From Paenibacillus sp. JZ16 (lineage in GTDB: Bacteria > Bacillota > Bacilli > Paenibacillales > Paenibacillaceae): a stretch of DNA of 64,000 nucleotides. The position numbers and the translations under genes were made by a program. Position 1 is the stretch's first letter. Each line of letters begins with the position of its first letter. Shown in pieces: positions 45,523 through 54,535 of the stretch. Where the stretch lies: assembly GCF_015326965.1 (NCBI RefSeq), contig NZ_CP017659.1, forward strand, positions 6,833,001 to 6,897,000. The letters run 5' to 3'. The notes beneath the pieces are model-generated. The model was not told the DNA's origin and searched no databases. It saw only the letters and a program-made list of their open reading frames with translations.

Positions 45523-46725
45523 ATGAACAAGAGAAATAGAGAGAACAAACTTACCGGTTGGACCTGGAGTGTAACCTCTATCTTATTGGCGGTACTCATC
45601 CTGTCGGGATGCGGAAGTAAATCCGGCGGCAGCATTGTAGAGGGCAAGGTAAACGTCATTACGACCTTTTATCCAATATATGAATTTACGAAGGAGATTG
45701 GCGGGGATGACGCCAATGTCGTAAATCTTCTGCCAACGGGCGTGGAGCCGCATGATTGGACACCGCGCAGCCAGGATATCGTGAATACTTCCAAGGCCCA
45801 GCTGTTTCTCTATAACGGTGCCGGGCTGGAAGGCTGGGTACCAGGATTTTTGAAGGGACTTGATAAAGACACGCAAGTCAAGCCGGTTGAAGTCAGTCAC
45901 GGCATCCAGCTGATTGATGCTGTGGGAGACGATGGTCATGGACACGGGGAAGCAGCCCACGAAGAGGAACATGATCACAGCCATGAAGAAGGTGCCGAAG
46001 CGGAGCACGATCACAGCCATGAAGAAGGTGCCGAAGCGGAGCACGATCACAGCCATGAAGAAGGTGCCGAAGCGGAGCACGATCACAGCCATGAAGAAGG
46101 TGCCGAAGCAGAGCACGACCACAGCCATGAGGAAGGCGCTGAAGAAGATCATGCTGGCCATGACCACGCAGAAGAGCCCGCCGAGACTAGCACCGACACA
46201 CATCATACGGACCCGCATACATGGGTAAGCCCAAAATCCGCGCTGGTCATGGCTGAGAATATCAAGAACAGCCTTGTCGAGGTGGATCCTGAACATAAGG
46301 ACGGTTACGAACAGCGCTTTGAAGCCTTGAAAGAGAAGCTGGTCAAACTGGATAACGATTTCACAAGCGAGTTGTCCAAAATGCCGAAAAAAGACATAGT
46401 CGTATCCCACCAGGCGTTCGGATATCTGTGCCGGGATTACGGTTTGACGCAGCATGCGATTATGGGGCTGTCGCCAGACGCGGAGCCCAGAGCGCAGGAT
46501 ATTGTGAACCTCACCAAGACGGTGAAAGAGAAGGAAGTTAAATATATTTTCTTCGAAGAGCTCGTATCGGATAAACTTGCCAAAACGCTGGCAAATGAAG
46601 CAGGCGTGGAAACCTTGGTATTGAATCCGGTGGAGGGACTGACTAAAGAGCAGGCGAGCGGCGGCGAGAATTATTTCACGCTGATGGAGAAAAATTTGCA
46701 AAATCTAACGAAGGCTTTACAATAA
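45523..46725 (+). CDS. znuA: zinc ABC transporter binding lipoprotein
   Basis: A 400-residue cluster A-I solute-binding protein. The lipoprotein signal has lipobox LSGC. The core includes TTFYPIYEFTKEIGGDDANVVNLLPTGVEPHDWTPRSQD, with the first His ligand, and HTDPHTWVSPKSA and VVSHQAFGYLC with two more. Between them lies a long His/Glu/Asp-rich loop (about residues 145-230) built from 12-residue repeats, the typical charged flexible zinc-gathering loop. The ATG at 45523, 6 nt after GGGGAG, is preferred over 45517. Two Zur boxes control it. Confidence 0.95.
   Translation: MNKRNRENKLTGWTWSVTSILLAVLILSGCGSKSGGSIVEGKVNVITTFYPIYEFTKEIGGDDANVVNLLPTGVEPHDWTPRSQDIVNTSKAQLFLYNGAGLEGWVPGFLKGLDKDTQVKPVEVSHGIQLIDAVGDDGHGHGEAAHEEEHDHSHEEGAEAEHDHSHEEGAEAEHDHSHEEGAEAEHDHSHEEGAEAEHDHSHEEGAEEDHAGHDHAEEPAETSTDTHHTDPHTWVSPKSALVMAENIKNSLVEVDPEHKDGYEQRFEALKEKLVKLDNDFTSELSKMPKKDIVVSHQAFGYLCRDYGLTQHAIMGLSPDAEPRAQDIVNLTKTVKEKEVKYIFFEELVSDKLAKTLANEAGVETLVLNPVEGLTKEQASGGENYFTLMEKNLQNLTKALQ
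45985..46128 (+). repeat. 36-bp tandem repeat in znuA
   Basis: Four in-frame units (45985, 46021, 46057, 46093). The first three are identical and the fourth has two substitutions. Each encodes EEGAEAEHDHSH. Shorter, diverged copies flank them on both sides. Confidence 0.95.
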
Positions 46726-46726
46726 G

Positions 46727-46756
46727 GAAGATGGGGGAGCATATCCCCCTCTTCTT
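46727..46756 (+). terminator. hairpin between znuA and znuC, partial terminator
   Basis: GAAGATGGGGGA pairs with TCCCCCTCTTC across a short loop; only a short T stretch follows. It probably lowers read-through into znuCB, giving more binding protein than transporter. Confidence 0.6.
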
Positions 46757-46826
46757 TCGTGTTATGAATGTTTATGATGTTCATATATTTAGATAGAAAG
46801 ACTACAGAGAGAAAGGCGGCCTGGTT

Positions 46827-47576
46827 ATGGAGCCGGCAGCACAGGATTGCCACCAACCTATTGTACAAATCAAGGATGTATCCTTTCATTACCGCGAGCA
46901 ACAGGTGATCAAGGATCTCAATTTCACCATAAAAGAGCGGGACTTCGTAGGTATTGTCGGGTCGAATGGGGCAGGCAAAACGACGCTGCTCCGCATGATC
47001 GTTGGATTGCTGCCTGCCGCCGAAGGTTCTATCGAACTGTTCGGTCAGCCGATCCGTAAGTTTCAGGACTGGGAGCGAATCGGGTACGTTCCGCAGAAAA
47101 ATTCGTTTAATCCGCTGTTCCCGGCCACTGTGCGTGAAGTTGTCATGTCCGGGCTATATAATCGGAAGAAAATGTTTCGCCGTTTGAACCGCCTGGACCA
47201 CCAGAAATGTGAGGACGCGCTGGAAGTGATGCGCATTCAGGATATTGCCGATAAGCGGATCGGGGCTCTGTCAGGGGGACAGCAGCAGCGCGTGTTTCTC
47301 GCTCGGGCGCTCATCAATCGTCCGGATCTGCTCATACTGGACGAGCCTACGATCGGCATTGATGCCGAGACCCAGGCCGGATTCTTTGAACTGATTACCC
47401 ATATGCATGCCCATCATCACATGACGTTTTTGATGGTCACCCATGATTTGGACATGGTCAAAGACTACCTGGGAGAATCGCCGGTATCGCAGAACGGGAA
47501 AATTCAGTTTTTTGTAAGGCATTCTCATGAAATCGAAAACTGCGCGGAAGTGGATTTGCAGCATTCGCTCGTATAA
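46827..47576 (+). CDS. znuC: zinc ABC transporter ATPase
   Basis: A 249-residue ABC ATPase: Walker A GSNGAGKTT, signature LSGGQQQR, Walker B LLILDEPT followed by IGIDAETQ, and switch His in VTHD. Metal-ABC family features include YVPQKNSFNPLFPATVREVVMSGLY. It energises ZnuB. Confidence 0.95.
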   Translation: MEPAAQDCHQPIVQIKDVSFHYREQQVIKDLNFTIKERDFVGIVGSNGAGKTTLLRMIVGLLPAAEGSIELFGQPIRKFQDWERIGYVPQKNSFNPLFPATVREVVMSGLYNRKKMFRRLNRLDHQKCEDALEVMRIQDIADKRIGALSGGQQQRVFLARALINRPDLLILDEPTIGIDAETQAGFFELITHMHAHHHMTFLMVTHDLDMVKDYLGESPVSQNGKIQFFVRHSHEIENCAEVDLQHSLV

Positions 47577-47622
47577 TGGTATAGAAACAAGCTTTTTGAA
47601 GCAGGAGAAGGGGACGTTATCA

Positions 47623-48429
47623 TTGCTTGATATTTTGTTTAGCGATTTTTTTCAGCGGGCGCTGATCGGAGGGATTCTGATCGGCATTACAGCCCCGCTT
47701 ATCGGGATATTCCTCGTGCTGCGCAGGCTGTCCATGATCGGCGATACATTGTCGCACGTTACGATTGCGGGTGTGGCGCTCGGATTTCTGATCGAAGTAT
47801 ATCCGCTTGCCGCTGGACTTGTGTTCGCGGTGCTGGCCTCATTTGCGATTGAGAAGCTGCGAAAGGCATATAAAAGTTATGCCGAGCTGTCAATCGCCAT
47901 TATTATGTCTGGCGGCGTTGCGCTTGCTTCGCTGTTTTTCACCCTAGGAATGGGCTATAATACGGATGTTATGAGTTATTTGTTCGGCAGTATCTACACG
48001 CTGGATTCCACGGATATTTATATGGTGGGCGGTGTAACCATCGTTGTCATTGCGGTTGTGGTGATGTTCTTTAAAGAGTTCTTCCTGCTCAGCTTCGAGG
48101 AGGATGCCGCCAGTGTCAGCGGACTGCCTGTCAAATGGATGAACATGATCATTACGGTACTGACGGCCCTTGTCGTAAGCACCGCCATCAAAATTGTGGG
48201 CGCACTTCTGGTATCCGCATTGTTAGTGATTCCGGTAGCGATCAGTTTACTGCTGGCAAGAAGCTTCCGAAGCTCTATCGTATTATCGGTCATCATCTCC
48301 GAAATTGCCGTAATCGGGGGATTGATGCTTGCGGGCGTATTTAATCTGGCACCCGGCGCGACCATCGTGCTGCTGCTGATCAGCCTGCTTATCATTACGC
48401 TTGTCGGCAAAAAGGGCTTTACGACATAA
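47623..48429 (+). CDS. znuB: zinc ABC transporter permease
   Basis: A 268-residue ABC-3 family permease with eight or nine helices: LDILFSDFFQRALIGGILIGITAPLIGIFLVLRRLSMIGDTLSHVTIAGVALG carries the conserved N-terminal motif. The frame is open from an ATG at 47527 inside znuC, but those extra residues are basic and unlike the family. A TTG at 47623 with AAGGGG 9 nt upstream gives the expected start. Paired with ZnuA and ZnuC. Confidence 0.9.
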   Translation: MLDILFSDFFQRALIGGILIGITAPLIGIFLVLRRLSMIGDTLSHVTIAGVALGFLIEVYPLAAGLVFAVLASFAIEKLRKAYKSYAELSIAIIMSGGVALASLFFTLGMGYNTDVMSYLFGSIYTLDSTDIYMVGGVTIVVIAVVVMFFKEFFLLSFEEDAASVSGLPVKWMNMIITVLTALVVSTAIKIVGALLVSALLVIPVAISLLLARSFRSSIVLSVIISEIAVIGGLMLAGVFNLAPGATIVLLLISLLIITLVGKKGFTT

Positions 48430-48446
48430 GGGGGTTCTGAAATAAA

Positions 48447-49160
48447 ATGGCTGATATTAATATCGGCATCGCGTTTGCTGCCGGTTTTGCTTCTTTTATA
48501 TCTCCATGCTGTTTACCGCTGTACCCGTCCTACTTATCGATTATTACAGGCATGTCGGTTAATGACTTGAAGAACGATCAGAACCGCAAGGAGGTCCGAT
48601 TCCGGACCATGACGCATACACTTGCGTTCATCCTTGGGTTTTCTGCTGTTTATTATACCCTCGGTTGGGGGGCTGGCCTGTTCGGGGAGTTCTTCACGGA
48701 ATATCAAGACTTGATCCGTCAGCTTTCTGCGCTGCTGATCATCGTGATGGGACTTATGCTCATTGGCATTTTCCAGCCCAAGTTTTTAATGAAGGACCGG
48801 AAATTCAATTTTAAATCCAAACCGACCGGATACATAGGAACATTTCTGTTTGGCATCGGGTTTGCTGCAGGCTGGTCGCCATGCGTCGGCCCGATTTTAA
48901 CGGCCATCATCGCGCTGGCAGCTTCCGATCCGGGAACCTGGTTCCCGTTGATTACCTCGTACTCCCTGGGGTTTGCAGTGCCTTTTTTCATCCTGGCTTT
49001 TTTCATCGGCTCGACCCGCTGGATTCTCAAGTATTCAAGCACGCTGATGAAGGTCGGCGGCGTCTTGATGATATTGATGGGGGTTCTGCTCTTTACAGAT
49101 CAAATGTACAAAATTACGATTTGGCTGCAAGGCATTACGCCGGAGTGGCTTAAATTTTAA
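48447..49160 (+). CDS. ccdA: CcdA, cytochrome c biogenesis/thiol-disulfide transporter
   Basis: A 237-residue membrane protein with six helices. Motifs: FASFISPCCLPLYPSY (with the redox Cys) and GFAAGWSPCVGPILTAI (second redox Cys), the pair that moves electrons from cytosolic thioredoxin across the membrane, for cytochrome c maturation or spore-envelope thiol proteins. It begins 17 bp after znuB and may be cotranscribed. Confidence 0.95.
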   Translation: MADINIGIAFAAGFASFISPCCLPLYPSYLSIITGMSVNDLKNDQNRKEVRFRTMTHTLAFILGFSAVYYTLGWGAGLFGEFFTEYQDLIRQLSALLIIVMGLMLIGIFQPKFLMKDRKFNFKSKPTGYIGTFLFGIGFAAGWSPCVGPILTAIIALAASDPGTWFPLITSYSLGFAVPFFILAFFIGSTRWILKYSSTLMKVGGVLMILMGVLLFTDQMYKITIWLQGITPEWLKF

Positions 49161-49312
49161 AATCGAGTGGAAGACTGGTTCAATTCATAAGTCATTATTG
49201 ACATAGGATTGGGCCAGGACTTGCCAACCGGTCTCCAAAACATGTATCATTACTAGTGCAGGTAAAACAGTGTTTTGCACGGGTTATGTAATTATAGAAA
49301 AGAGGGAATAAG

Positions 49313-49738
49313 ATGCCGACACCTAGCATGGAGGATTATTTGGAGCGCATCTACAAGTTGATCGACGAAAAAGGATATGCGCGCGTTTCGGATATTGCCG
49401 AAGGCTTGGAGGTTCACCCCTCATCCGTCACGAAGATGATTCAAAAGCTGGACAAAGACGAATATTTGATCTATGAAAAATATCGCGGTTTGGTTCTGAC
49501 CAGCAAAGGCAAAAAAATGGGCAAACGGCTCATGGAACGTCATCATTTGCTTGAGGAATTCCTTGAGATGATAGGTGTACAGGATGAAAATATTTATAGG
49601 GATGTTGAAGGAATCGAGCATCATTTAAGCTGGGATTCCATTACGAGAATTGAGACGCTTGTGGAGTATTTCAAGCGCGATGAGAATCGACTTCAGGATT
49701 TGCGTGACGTTCATAACGAATTAGTCAACGAATCGTAA
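49313..49738 (+). CDS. mntR: MntR, manganese-responsive DtxR-family regulator
   Basis: A 141-residue protein with the MntR metal ligands in place: D8, E11 ([10 protein letters not shown]), a His of RHH near residue 77, and E99-x2-E102-H103 (EGIEHHL). The winged helix is [22 protein letters not shown]. It represses Mn2+ importers and may activate exporters when manganese is high. No importer lies next to it, but a TerC exporter is at 11.5 kb. Good terminator after it. Confidence 0.96.
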   Translation: MPTPSMEDYLERIYKLIDEKGYARVSDIAEGLEVHPSSVTKMIQKLDKDEYLIYEKYRGLVLTSKGKKMGKRLMERHHLLEEFLEMIGVQDENIYRDVEGIEHHLSWDSITRIETLVEYFKRDENRLQDLRDVHNELVNES

Positions 49739-49742
49739 TGTG

Positions 49743-49773
49743 GCATCTGTCCGCTTGTGACAGATGCTTTTTT
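49743..49773 (+). terminator. terminator of mntR
   Basis: GCATCTGTC pairs with GACAGATGC (loop CGCTTGT), followed by TTTTTT. Confidence 0.9.
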
Positions 49774-49854
49774 AAACTGAACCGTCATATTTCCAGTGTT
49801 ATATTAATAAGTTAGATTACCTGCAAATTTCATATTTTCGGAGGATTAATAGAA

Positions 49855-51414
49855 ATGAAGCTTCGTAGATGGTTGTTGGTGCTGATTATGTTACTATTGT
49901 GTCTCCCGTCGGTGGTCCCAACTGCGCAAGCGAAGGCAGCTCCTATCCGTATTCAGTTGGACGGCGTAACCTTAAACAGTGACGTATCTCCTTACATATT
50001 GCCGAAGGTTAATGTAACCATGGTTCCTACGCGGATTATCAGTGAAGGCCTGGGCGCTTCGGTAGCTTGGAATCAGAAGTTAAAGACCGTAACGATCGGG
50101 CTGGACGGCTCGAATCTGCAATTGACATCCGGCAGTAAAACCGCGCTTGTGAACGGCTCATCCGTAGCACTTGATGCATCGGTTGAAATTAAGAGCGGCC
50201 GGGTTATGGTTCCGCTGCGGTTTGTCAGCGAGAACCTGGGTGTGCAAGTCGAATGGAACCAAGCGGCACAGCGTATCTCGCTGACCACAGGCACGGACGT
50301 TGTTCTTCCACCACCGGTATCCAATGGGGATGAAGTCAGAGGCGCCTGGATATCCACGGTGTTCAATCTGGATTGGCCGAAAACAAAGACCAGTGCAGAA
50401 CAGCAAAAGGCATCTTACATCGCCTTGCTGGATTCGCTCCAGGAAGTTGGCATCAATACCGTGTACGTGCAGGTACGTCCGGCTGGCGATGCATTGTATC
50501 CATCCACTATGGTGCCATGGTCCAAAGTGCTGACAGGCATTCAAGGAGCAGATCCGGGGTATGATCCGGTAGCTTTCATGGTGGAGGAAACGCATAAACG
50601 GAATATGGAGTTCCACGCATGGTTTAATCCTTTCCGGGCCAATACCGATATTTTGACGGCATCGCTCGATCCATCCCATGTTGCGCTTAGCCACCCGGAT
50701 TGGATCGTGAACACAGGCAAGCAGCTGTACATCAATCCAGGGATCCCGGAAGCTCGTCAGCATATCATCGATACCATTATGGAGGTCGTGAACGGATACG
50801 ATATTGACGGTATTCACCTGGATGATTACTTCTACCCATCGAATACGGTCTTCAAAGATGATGCGGCATACCGCCAATACAATCAAGGTGCTTACGCAAA
50901 CCTCGCAGATTGGCGTCGCGGAAACATCAATGCATTTGTGCAATCGCTCGGTGAGAATATTCACCGTGTGAAACCGGACGTTGAATACGGAATCAGTCCT
51001 TTCGGCGTATGGCGTAACCAGTCCGTGGATAAGACGGGATCGGATACGAAAGCCGGCGTGACGGCTTATGACAGCATGTATGCTGATGTGAGGGCCTGGA
51101 TCCAGAACGGCTGGATCGATTACGTGGCTCCGCAAATCTATTGGAGCATGAGTAATCCGGCCGCCGACTATGATAAGCTGGTGGACTGGTGGGCCGGCGA
51201 AGTACAAGGAACCGGCGTAGATCTCCTGATCGGGCATGCCCCCTACAAATTGGGAACCAGCGAAATCGGTTGGCAGAGCGCATCGGAGATCATCAATCAA
51301 TTGAAGTACAATCAGAATTATGCCGAGGTTAAAGGCAGCATTTTCTTTAGAGCAGAGAATATTTTAAGTAATCCGTTAGGCATTAAAGATCAATTGCAAT
51401 CATATTATAGATGA
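49855..51414 (+). CDS. secreted GH10-like (YngK/DUF187) hydrolase with stalk domain
   Basis: A 519-residue exported protein: signal peptide (1-27), a copper-amine-oxidase-N/stalk domain (about 28-145; VPTRIISEGLGASVAWNQKLKTVTI...MVPLRFVSENLGVQVEWNQ), then the GHL10 barrel (about 160-519) with VRGAWISTVFNLDWP, INTVYVQVRPAGDALYPS, MEFHAWFNPFRAN, YDIDGIHLDDYFYP and VAPQIYWS. Family members are proposed wall or polysaccharide hydrolases. Shares the stalk domain type with the 39-kb surface protein. Confidence 0.88.
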   Translation: MKLRRWLLVLIMLLLCLPSVVPTAQAKAAPIRIQLDGVTLNSDVSPYILPKVNVTMVPTRIISEGLGASVAWNQKLKTVTIGLDGSNLQLTSGSKTALVNGSSVALDASVEIKSGRVMVPLRFVSENLGVQVEWNQAAQRISLTTGTDVVLPPPVSNGDEVRGAWISTVFNLDWPKTKTSAEQQKASYIALLDSLQEVGINTVYVQVRPAGDALYPSTMVPWSKVLTGIQGADPGYDPVAFMVEETHKRNMEFHAWFNPFRANTDILTASLDPSHVALSHPDWIVNTGKQLYINPGIPEARQHIIDTIMEVVNGYDIDGIHLDDYFYPSNTVFKDDAAYRQYNQGAYANLADWRRGNINAFVQSLGENIHRVKPDVEYGISPFGVWRNQSVDKTGSDTKAGVTAYDSMYADVRAWIQNGWIDYVAPQIYWSMSNPAADYDKLVDWWAGEVQGTGVDLLIGHAPYKLGTSEIGWQSASEIINQLKYNQNYAEVKGSIFFRAENILSNPLGIKDQLQSYYR

Positions 51415-51440
51415 ATCGGCACGTCCCATAGGTATGAAAC

Positions 51441-51491
51441 ATCCCCCGCGCTCATACATAGTCATTAGACCATGTGAGGCGGGGGATTTTA
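51441..51491 (+). terminator. terminator whose right arm holds the next gene's RBS
   Basis: ATCCCCCGC pairs with GCGGGGGAT (partly extended by CTCA/TGAG), followed by TTTTATATG. The G run is also the only plausible ribosome binding site of the ATG at 51493. Confidence 0.75.
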
Positions 51492-51492
51492 T

Positions 51493-52416
51493 ATGCAAAT
51501 TAATGCGGTATTTGAAGGTGGGGGAGTGAAGGGGATCTCGCTTGCCGGGGCTGTCAAGGCGGCGGAGAATGCCGGCATGGAATTCAGCCGTGTTGCCGGA
51601 ACGTCCTCCGGTTCGATCGTGGCATCCGTGCTGGCAGCAGGCTACCGGGCAGACGAGATCAAGCGCATTATTGAGGAGACGCCCTTTCATTCGTTTCTCC
51701 AGCGAGCGCCGATTTTTAATACGAAGTTTATCGGTCCCGCCTTGCGGGTGTTGATTAAGAAAGGGCTGTATTCCGGAGAAGCCCTGGAGAACTGGATTCG
51801 GGAAATCCTGCTTGCCAAAGGGATATTTACGTTCTCGGACATCCCGGCAGGCAAGCTGTATATCGTGGCTTCGGACATTACGAATGGAAGGCTGCTGGTG
51901 CTTCCGGATGACCTTCGCCAATATGGCATAAACCCCGCAATATTTCCCGTGGCCAAGGCTGTGCGCATGAGCTGCAGCATTCCGTATTTTTTCGATCCCG
52001 TCATTCTTCGCTTATTGGGCAGGGCCGCCAAAGGCAAGTCGTTCGGCGAACAATTTGTATACATTGTGGATGGGGGACTGCTCAGCAACTTTCCGTTATG
52101 GCTCTTTGATCGCGAGTCGAAGGGGGGACCTAAGCCGCTGCCAGTGCTTGGCTTCCAGATGGTCGGGAAGAATAGTAACTTGCCCCATTTGATTGATGGC
52201 CCGATCGGCATGTTAACCGCCATGTTTGAGACGATGCTTTCCGCTCACGATGAACGTTATATTGAACAGCAAAACCGGAATCGAACGATTAAAATTCCGA
52301 CACTTGGCATTGGTACCACTCATTTTAATCTGACCAAGGAGGAAAGCGAGAATTTATACAATTCGGGGTTAACGGCGGGTACGATGTTTTTCGCCCGCTG
52401 GAAATCCGAACATTAA
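51493..52416 (+). CDS. patatin-like phospholipase
   Basis: A 307-residue patatin-fold lipase: oxyanion-hole motif FEGGGVKGISLAGA, nucleophile elbow GTSSGS (Ser of GxSxG, about residue 39) and catalytic Asp in VDGGLLSNFP (about residue 195). Intracellular (no signal peptide). It would hydrolyse acyl esters of phospholipids. The start lies right after the terminator hairpin, which may control its translation. Confidence 0.9.
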   Translation: MQINAVFEGGGVKGISLAGAVKAAENAGMEFSRVAGTSSGSIVASVLAAGYRADEIKRIIEETPFHSFLQRAPIFNTKFIGPALRVLIKKGLYSGEALENWIREILLAKGIFTFSDIPAGKLYIVASDITNGRLLVLPDDLRQYGINPAIFPVAKAVRMSCSIPYFFDPVILRLLGRAAKGKSFGEQFVYIVDGGLLSNFPLWLFDRESKGGPKPLPVLGFQMVGKNSNLPHLIDGPIGMLTAMFETMLSAHDERYIEQQNRNRTIKIPTLGIGTTHFNLTKEESENLYNSGLTAGTMFFARWKSEH

Positions 52417-52459
52417 AAAACCGTCCGGCCGGCATGAGTTAGCACGGTTGGACGGTTTT
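52417..52459. terminator. bidirectional terminator between convergent genes
   Basis: AAAACCGTCC (52417-52426) and GGACGGTTTT (52450-52459) are perfectly complementary, with A and T flanks on both sides. Confidence 0.9.
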
Positions 52460-52463
52460 CTTC

Positions 52464-52796
52464 TTAGTGATATTTAGGAACATCATCGGATGGGTCCGGT
52501 TTTCCTTTTTGCCCATCGATAACCTGAAACGGGTACTGTTTACGTTTTGCAGCTGGATTGCTCTTCCGTGCGGTGCTATGTTTAGCCGCCAGCTTAGCTG
52601 CCGTTCGCTTGGAAGGTTTCACCTTAGGCCGCTTGTTAAAACGACGAGGCGGGAACTTATAGAGCACATACACGACAGCTACAATAATGAGTGGAATCAT
52701 AATATTCATTCTTGATCCAGGATCTAACAGGAATACCAGTAGCCCTATGGCGGCTAACGTGATCGCCGTCCAAAAAATGATCGCATGCCTTCTCAT
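52464..52796 (-). CDS. small membrane protein with basic tail
   Basis: A 110-residue protein with two membrane helices (IIFWTAITLAAIGLLVFLL and IMIPLIIVAVVYVLYKF), followed by a very basic Lys/Arg/Ala tail and a Pro/Asp-rich end. It starts 6 bp after the yqhQ stop and is cotranscribed with it. The basic tail could bind nucleic acid or lipid head groups. Not recognised as a named family. Confidence 0.65.
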   Translation of the reverse strand: MRRHAIIFWTAITLAAIGLLVFLLDPGSRMNIMIPLIIVAVVYVLYKFPPRRFNKRPKVKPSKRTAAKLAAKHSTARKSNPAAKRKQYPFQVIDGQKGKPDPSDDVPKYH

Positions 52797-52802
52797 GGAT
52801 TA

Positions 52803-53816
52803 TCACCCTTTCGCGGGATCCAGCACACTTCCTGTCACAGATTGGTGAACTGTAACATTCTCGTATTGAGCATCTAACTCACGCATTCTGTTAAAGGATG
52901 CGATGGATACTTCAACTTGATCATCAGTAGGTTCCTTCGTCGTTAAAAGCTGCAGCCACAGACCGGGATATCCGAGGAAACGGAGTACCGGCATGTCTCG
53001 CATGGCATTGGTAAGTTTCAGGAACTCAAAGGAAACGCCAAGCACGACCGGTAGAAGCGCGATTCTTTGAATGACCCGCTGCGTCATGGTATCCCATGGC
53101 ACCACCGAGTAGACGACAACGCCGAGAACAATGGTCAGCATCATGAAGCTGCTGCCGCAGCGATAATGCAGTCGCGTATATTTCTGAACATTCTTCACCG
53201 TCAGCTCTTCGCCGGCTTCAAATGCGCTGATGACTTTGTGTTCGGCGCCGTGGTACTGGAACAGTCTTTTAATGACAGGTGTCTGGGAGATTGCCCATAA
53301 ATACACGAGCAGCAGTATTAATTTAATGACGCCTTCAATCAGGTTATGCACAATATAGTGATCAAATGTATCGCCAAAAAAGAAATCCTCTACAAAAACA
53401 GGAACGAGTGTAAACAGCAGCTTACCGAATATGAAGGAAAGCACGCTGACGGCGGCCACACCGATGATCATGCTTAGACTCCAGCCGGTGTCTTCTTTCT
53501 CCTTCTGTTTTTCACGTTCTTCCGGCTCCAGGGTATCGTCAGCATAAGCATCCGCAGAGTAATTCAAATGTTTGGAACCTTTAATTGTAGAATCTATGAG
53601 ACTGACGATGCCGCGAAGAAGCGGAATCTTCCGCAGCTTTCGAACCCAAGCCTTGTCTTCGCGAGGCACCTCGAGAAACTTGATTTCGTTATTTTTACGC
53701 CGCACGGCCGTCACATTCACATGCTTGCCGCCGAACATAACGCCTTCGATTACAGCTTGGCCTCCATAGCTGATCGGGGTTGACTTATCGGACAACCAGT
53801 TCACCCTCCCTGACAT
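52803..53816 (-). CDS. yqhQ: YqhQ-like DUF1385 membrane protein
   Basis: A 337-residue protein with the DUF1385 start ISYGGQAVIEGVMFGGKHVNVTAVRR and the FQYHGAEHKVISAFEAGEELTV...RLHYRCGSSFMM core (His, Glu and Cys conserved). Four to five membrane helices lie at about residues 115-160, 175-200 and 230-275. Its function is unknown in B. subtilis, where it also sits by yqhR-aroQ-yqhT-efp. Divergent from yqhR here. Confidence 0.9.
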   Translation of the reverse strand: MSGRVNWLSDKSTPISYGGQAVIEGVMFGGKHVNVTAVRRKNNEIKFLEVPREDKAWVRKLRKIPLLRGIVSLIDSTIKGSKHLNYSADAYADDTLEPEEREKQKEKEDTGWSLSMIIGVAAVSVLSFIFGKLLFTLVPVFVEDFFFGDTFDHYIVHNLIEGVIKLILLLVYLWAISQTPVIKRLFQYHGAEHKVISAFEAGEELTVKNVQKYTRLHYRCGSSFMMLTIVLGVVVYSVVPWDTMTQRVIQRIALLPVVLGVSFEFLKLTNAMRDMPVLRFLGYPGLWLQLLTTKEPTDDQVEVSIASFNRMRELDAQYENVTVHQSVTGSVLDPAKG

Positions 53817-53960
53817 GTTTTTCGTTCTATGAACTATTGTATCGAATTTTGAAAGTAATTTCTAGTTGGATTAGGGCAGGGGAAGAAGAGCATACTACGT
53901 TCAGAGATGAAATGGAGTAACAGCGGGCATTCGATAATTGAAAAAGAGGAGAATCAATAG

Positions 53961-54458
53961 ATGCATGAACATCAATTTCGCAAGCAGAACCAAGTCACCA
54001 ATCCGTTTACGTTTGCCCTGGAGCTGGGCTATTTTGCAGGTCTGATCTGGGGGGCCGTGCTTTGGATATTTTATTGGCTAAAATTCACGAAGGTGCTGCC
54101 AGGCTTTTTGCTGGAGCCGTTCTTCAAGCATGAGTTCCTGACGACGACAGCAGGCCAAATTGCCGGTTGGCTGTCCTTTATCGCGTTTTCCGTCATCGCT
54201 TCCCTCATATATGTCACCTTGTTCAGGAAGCTGAGGGGCCCATGGCCCGGGATTGCATACGGAATCGTATGGTGGGCGGTGCTGTTCGTCGCGCTCAATC
54301 CATGGCTTCGGCTGACGGATCCGGTGAAGAAGCTGCCTTGGGATACAAACATCTCTGAGGTTTGTATTTTTATATTATGGGGACTATTTATCGGTTATAC
54401 GACTGCGCAGGAATTCACCGATGAGAAACTGCGCGAACCGAAGAAGGTGACGGGCTAG
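53961..54458 (+). CDS. yqhR: YqhR-like membrane protein
   Basis: A 165-residue protein with four helices (LELGYFAGLIWGAVLWIFYWL, WLSFIAFSVIASLIYVTLF, IAYGIVWWAVLFVALNPWLRL, ICILWGLFIGYTTAQEF-like). It matches YqhR by topology, by the TDPVKKLPWDTNISE loop and by synteny between yqhQ and aroQ. Function unknown. Confidence 0.85.
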   Translation: MHEHQFRKQNQVTNPFTFALELGYFAGLIWGAVLWIFYWLKFTKVLPGFLLEPFFKHEFLTTTAGQIAGWLSFIAFSVIASLIYVTLFRKLRGPWPGIAYGIVWWAVLFVALNPWLRLTDPVKKLPWDTNISEVCIFILWGLFIGYTTAQEFTDEKLREPKKVTG

Positions 54459-54535
54459 CCAAGAAAAACTTCTCAACCCTATCCCGCCTATGGTAAAATA
54501 GCTTTTGGTTATTTGACGAAAAGGTGGGAAGCCCT

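Noticed and set aside
45985..46128. Direct repeats that could suggest a CRISPR array
   Set aside because: The units are contiguous, without spacers, and in frame within znuA.
45583..46701. A 372-residue open frame on the minus strand through znuA
   Set aside because: It is the mirror of the His-rich repeat (low-complexity Met/Phe/Val), lacks a ribosome binding site, and znuA has full family motifs on the other strand.
50158..51300. A 380-residue minus-strand frame over the GH10-like gene
   Set aside because: Antisense shadow without a start signal.
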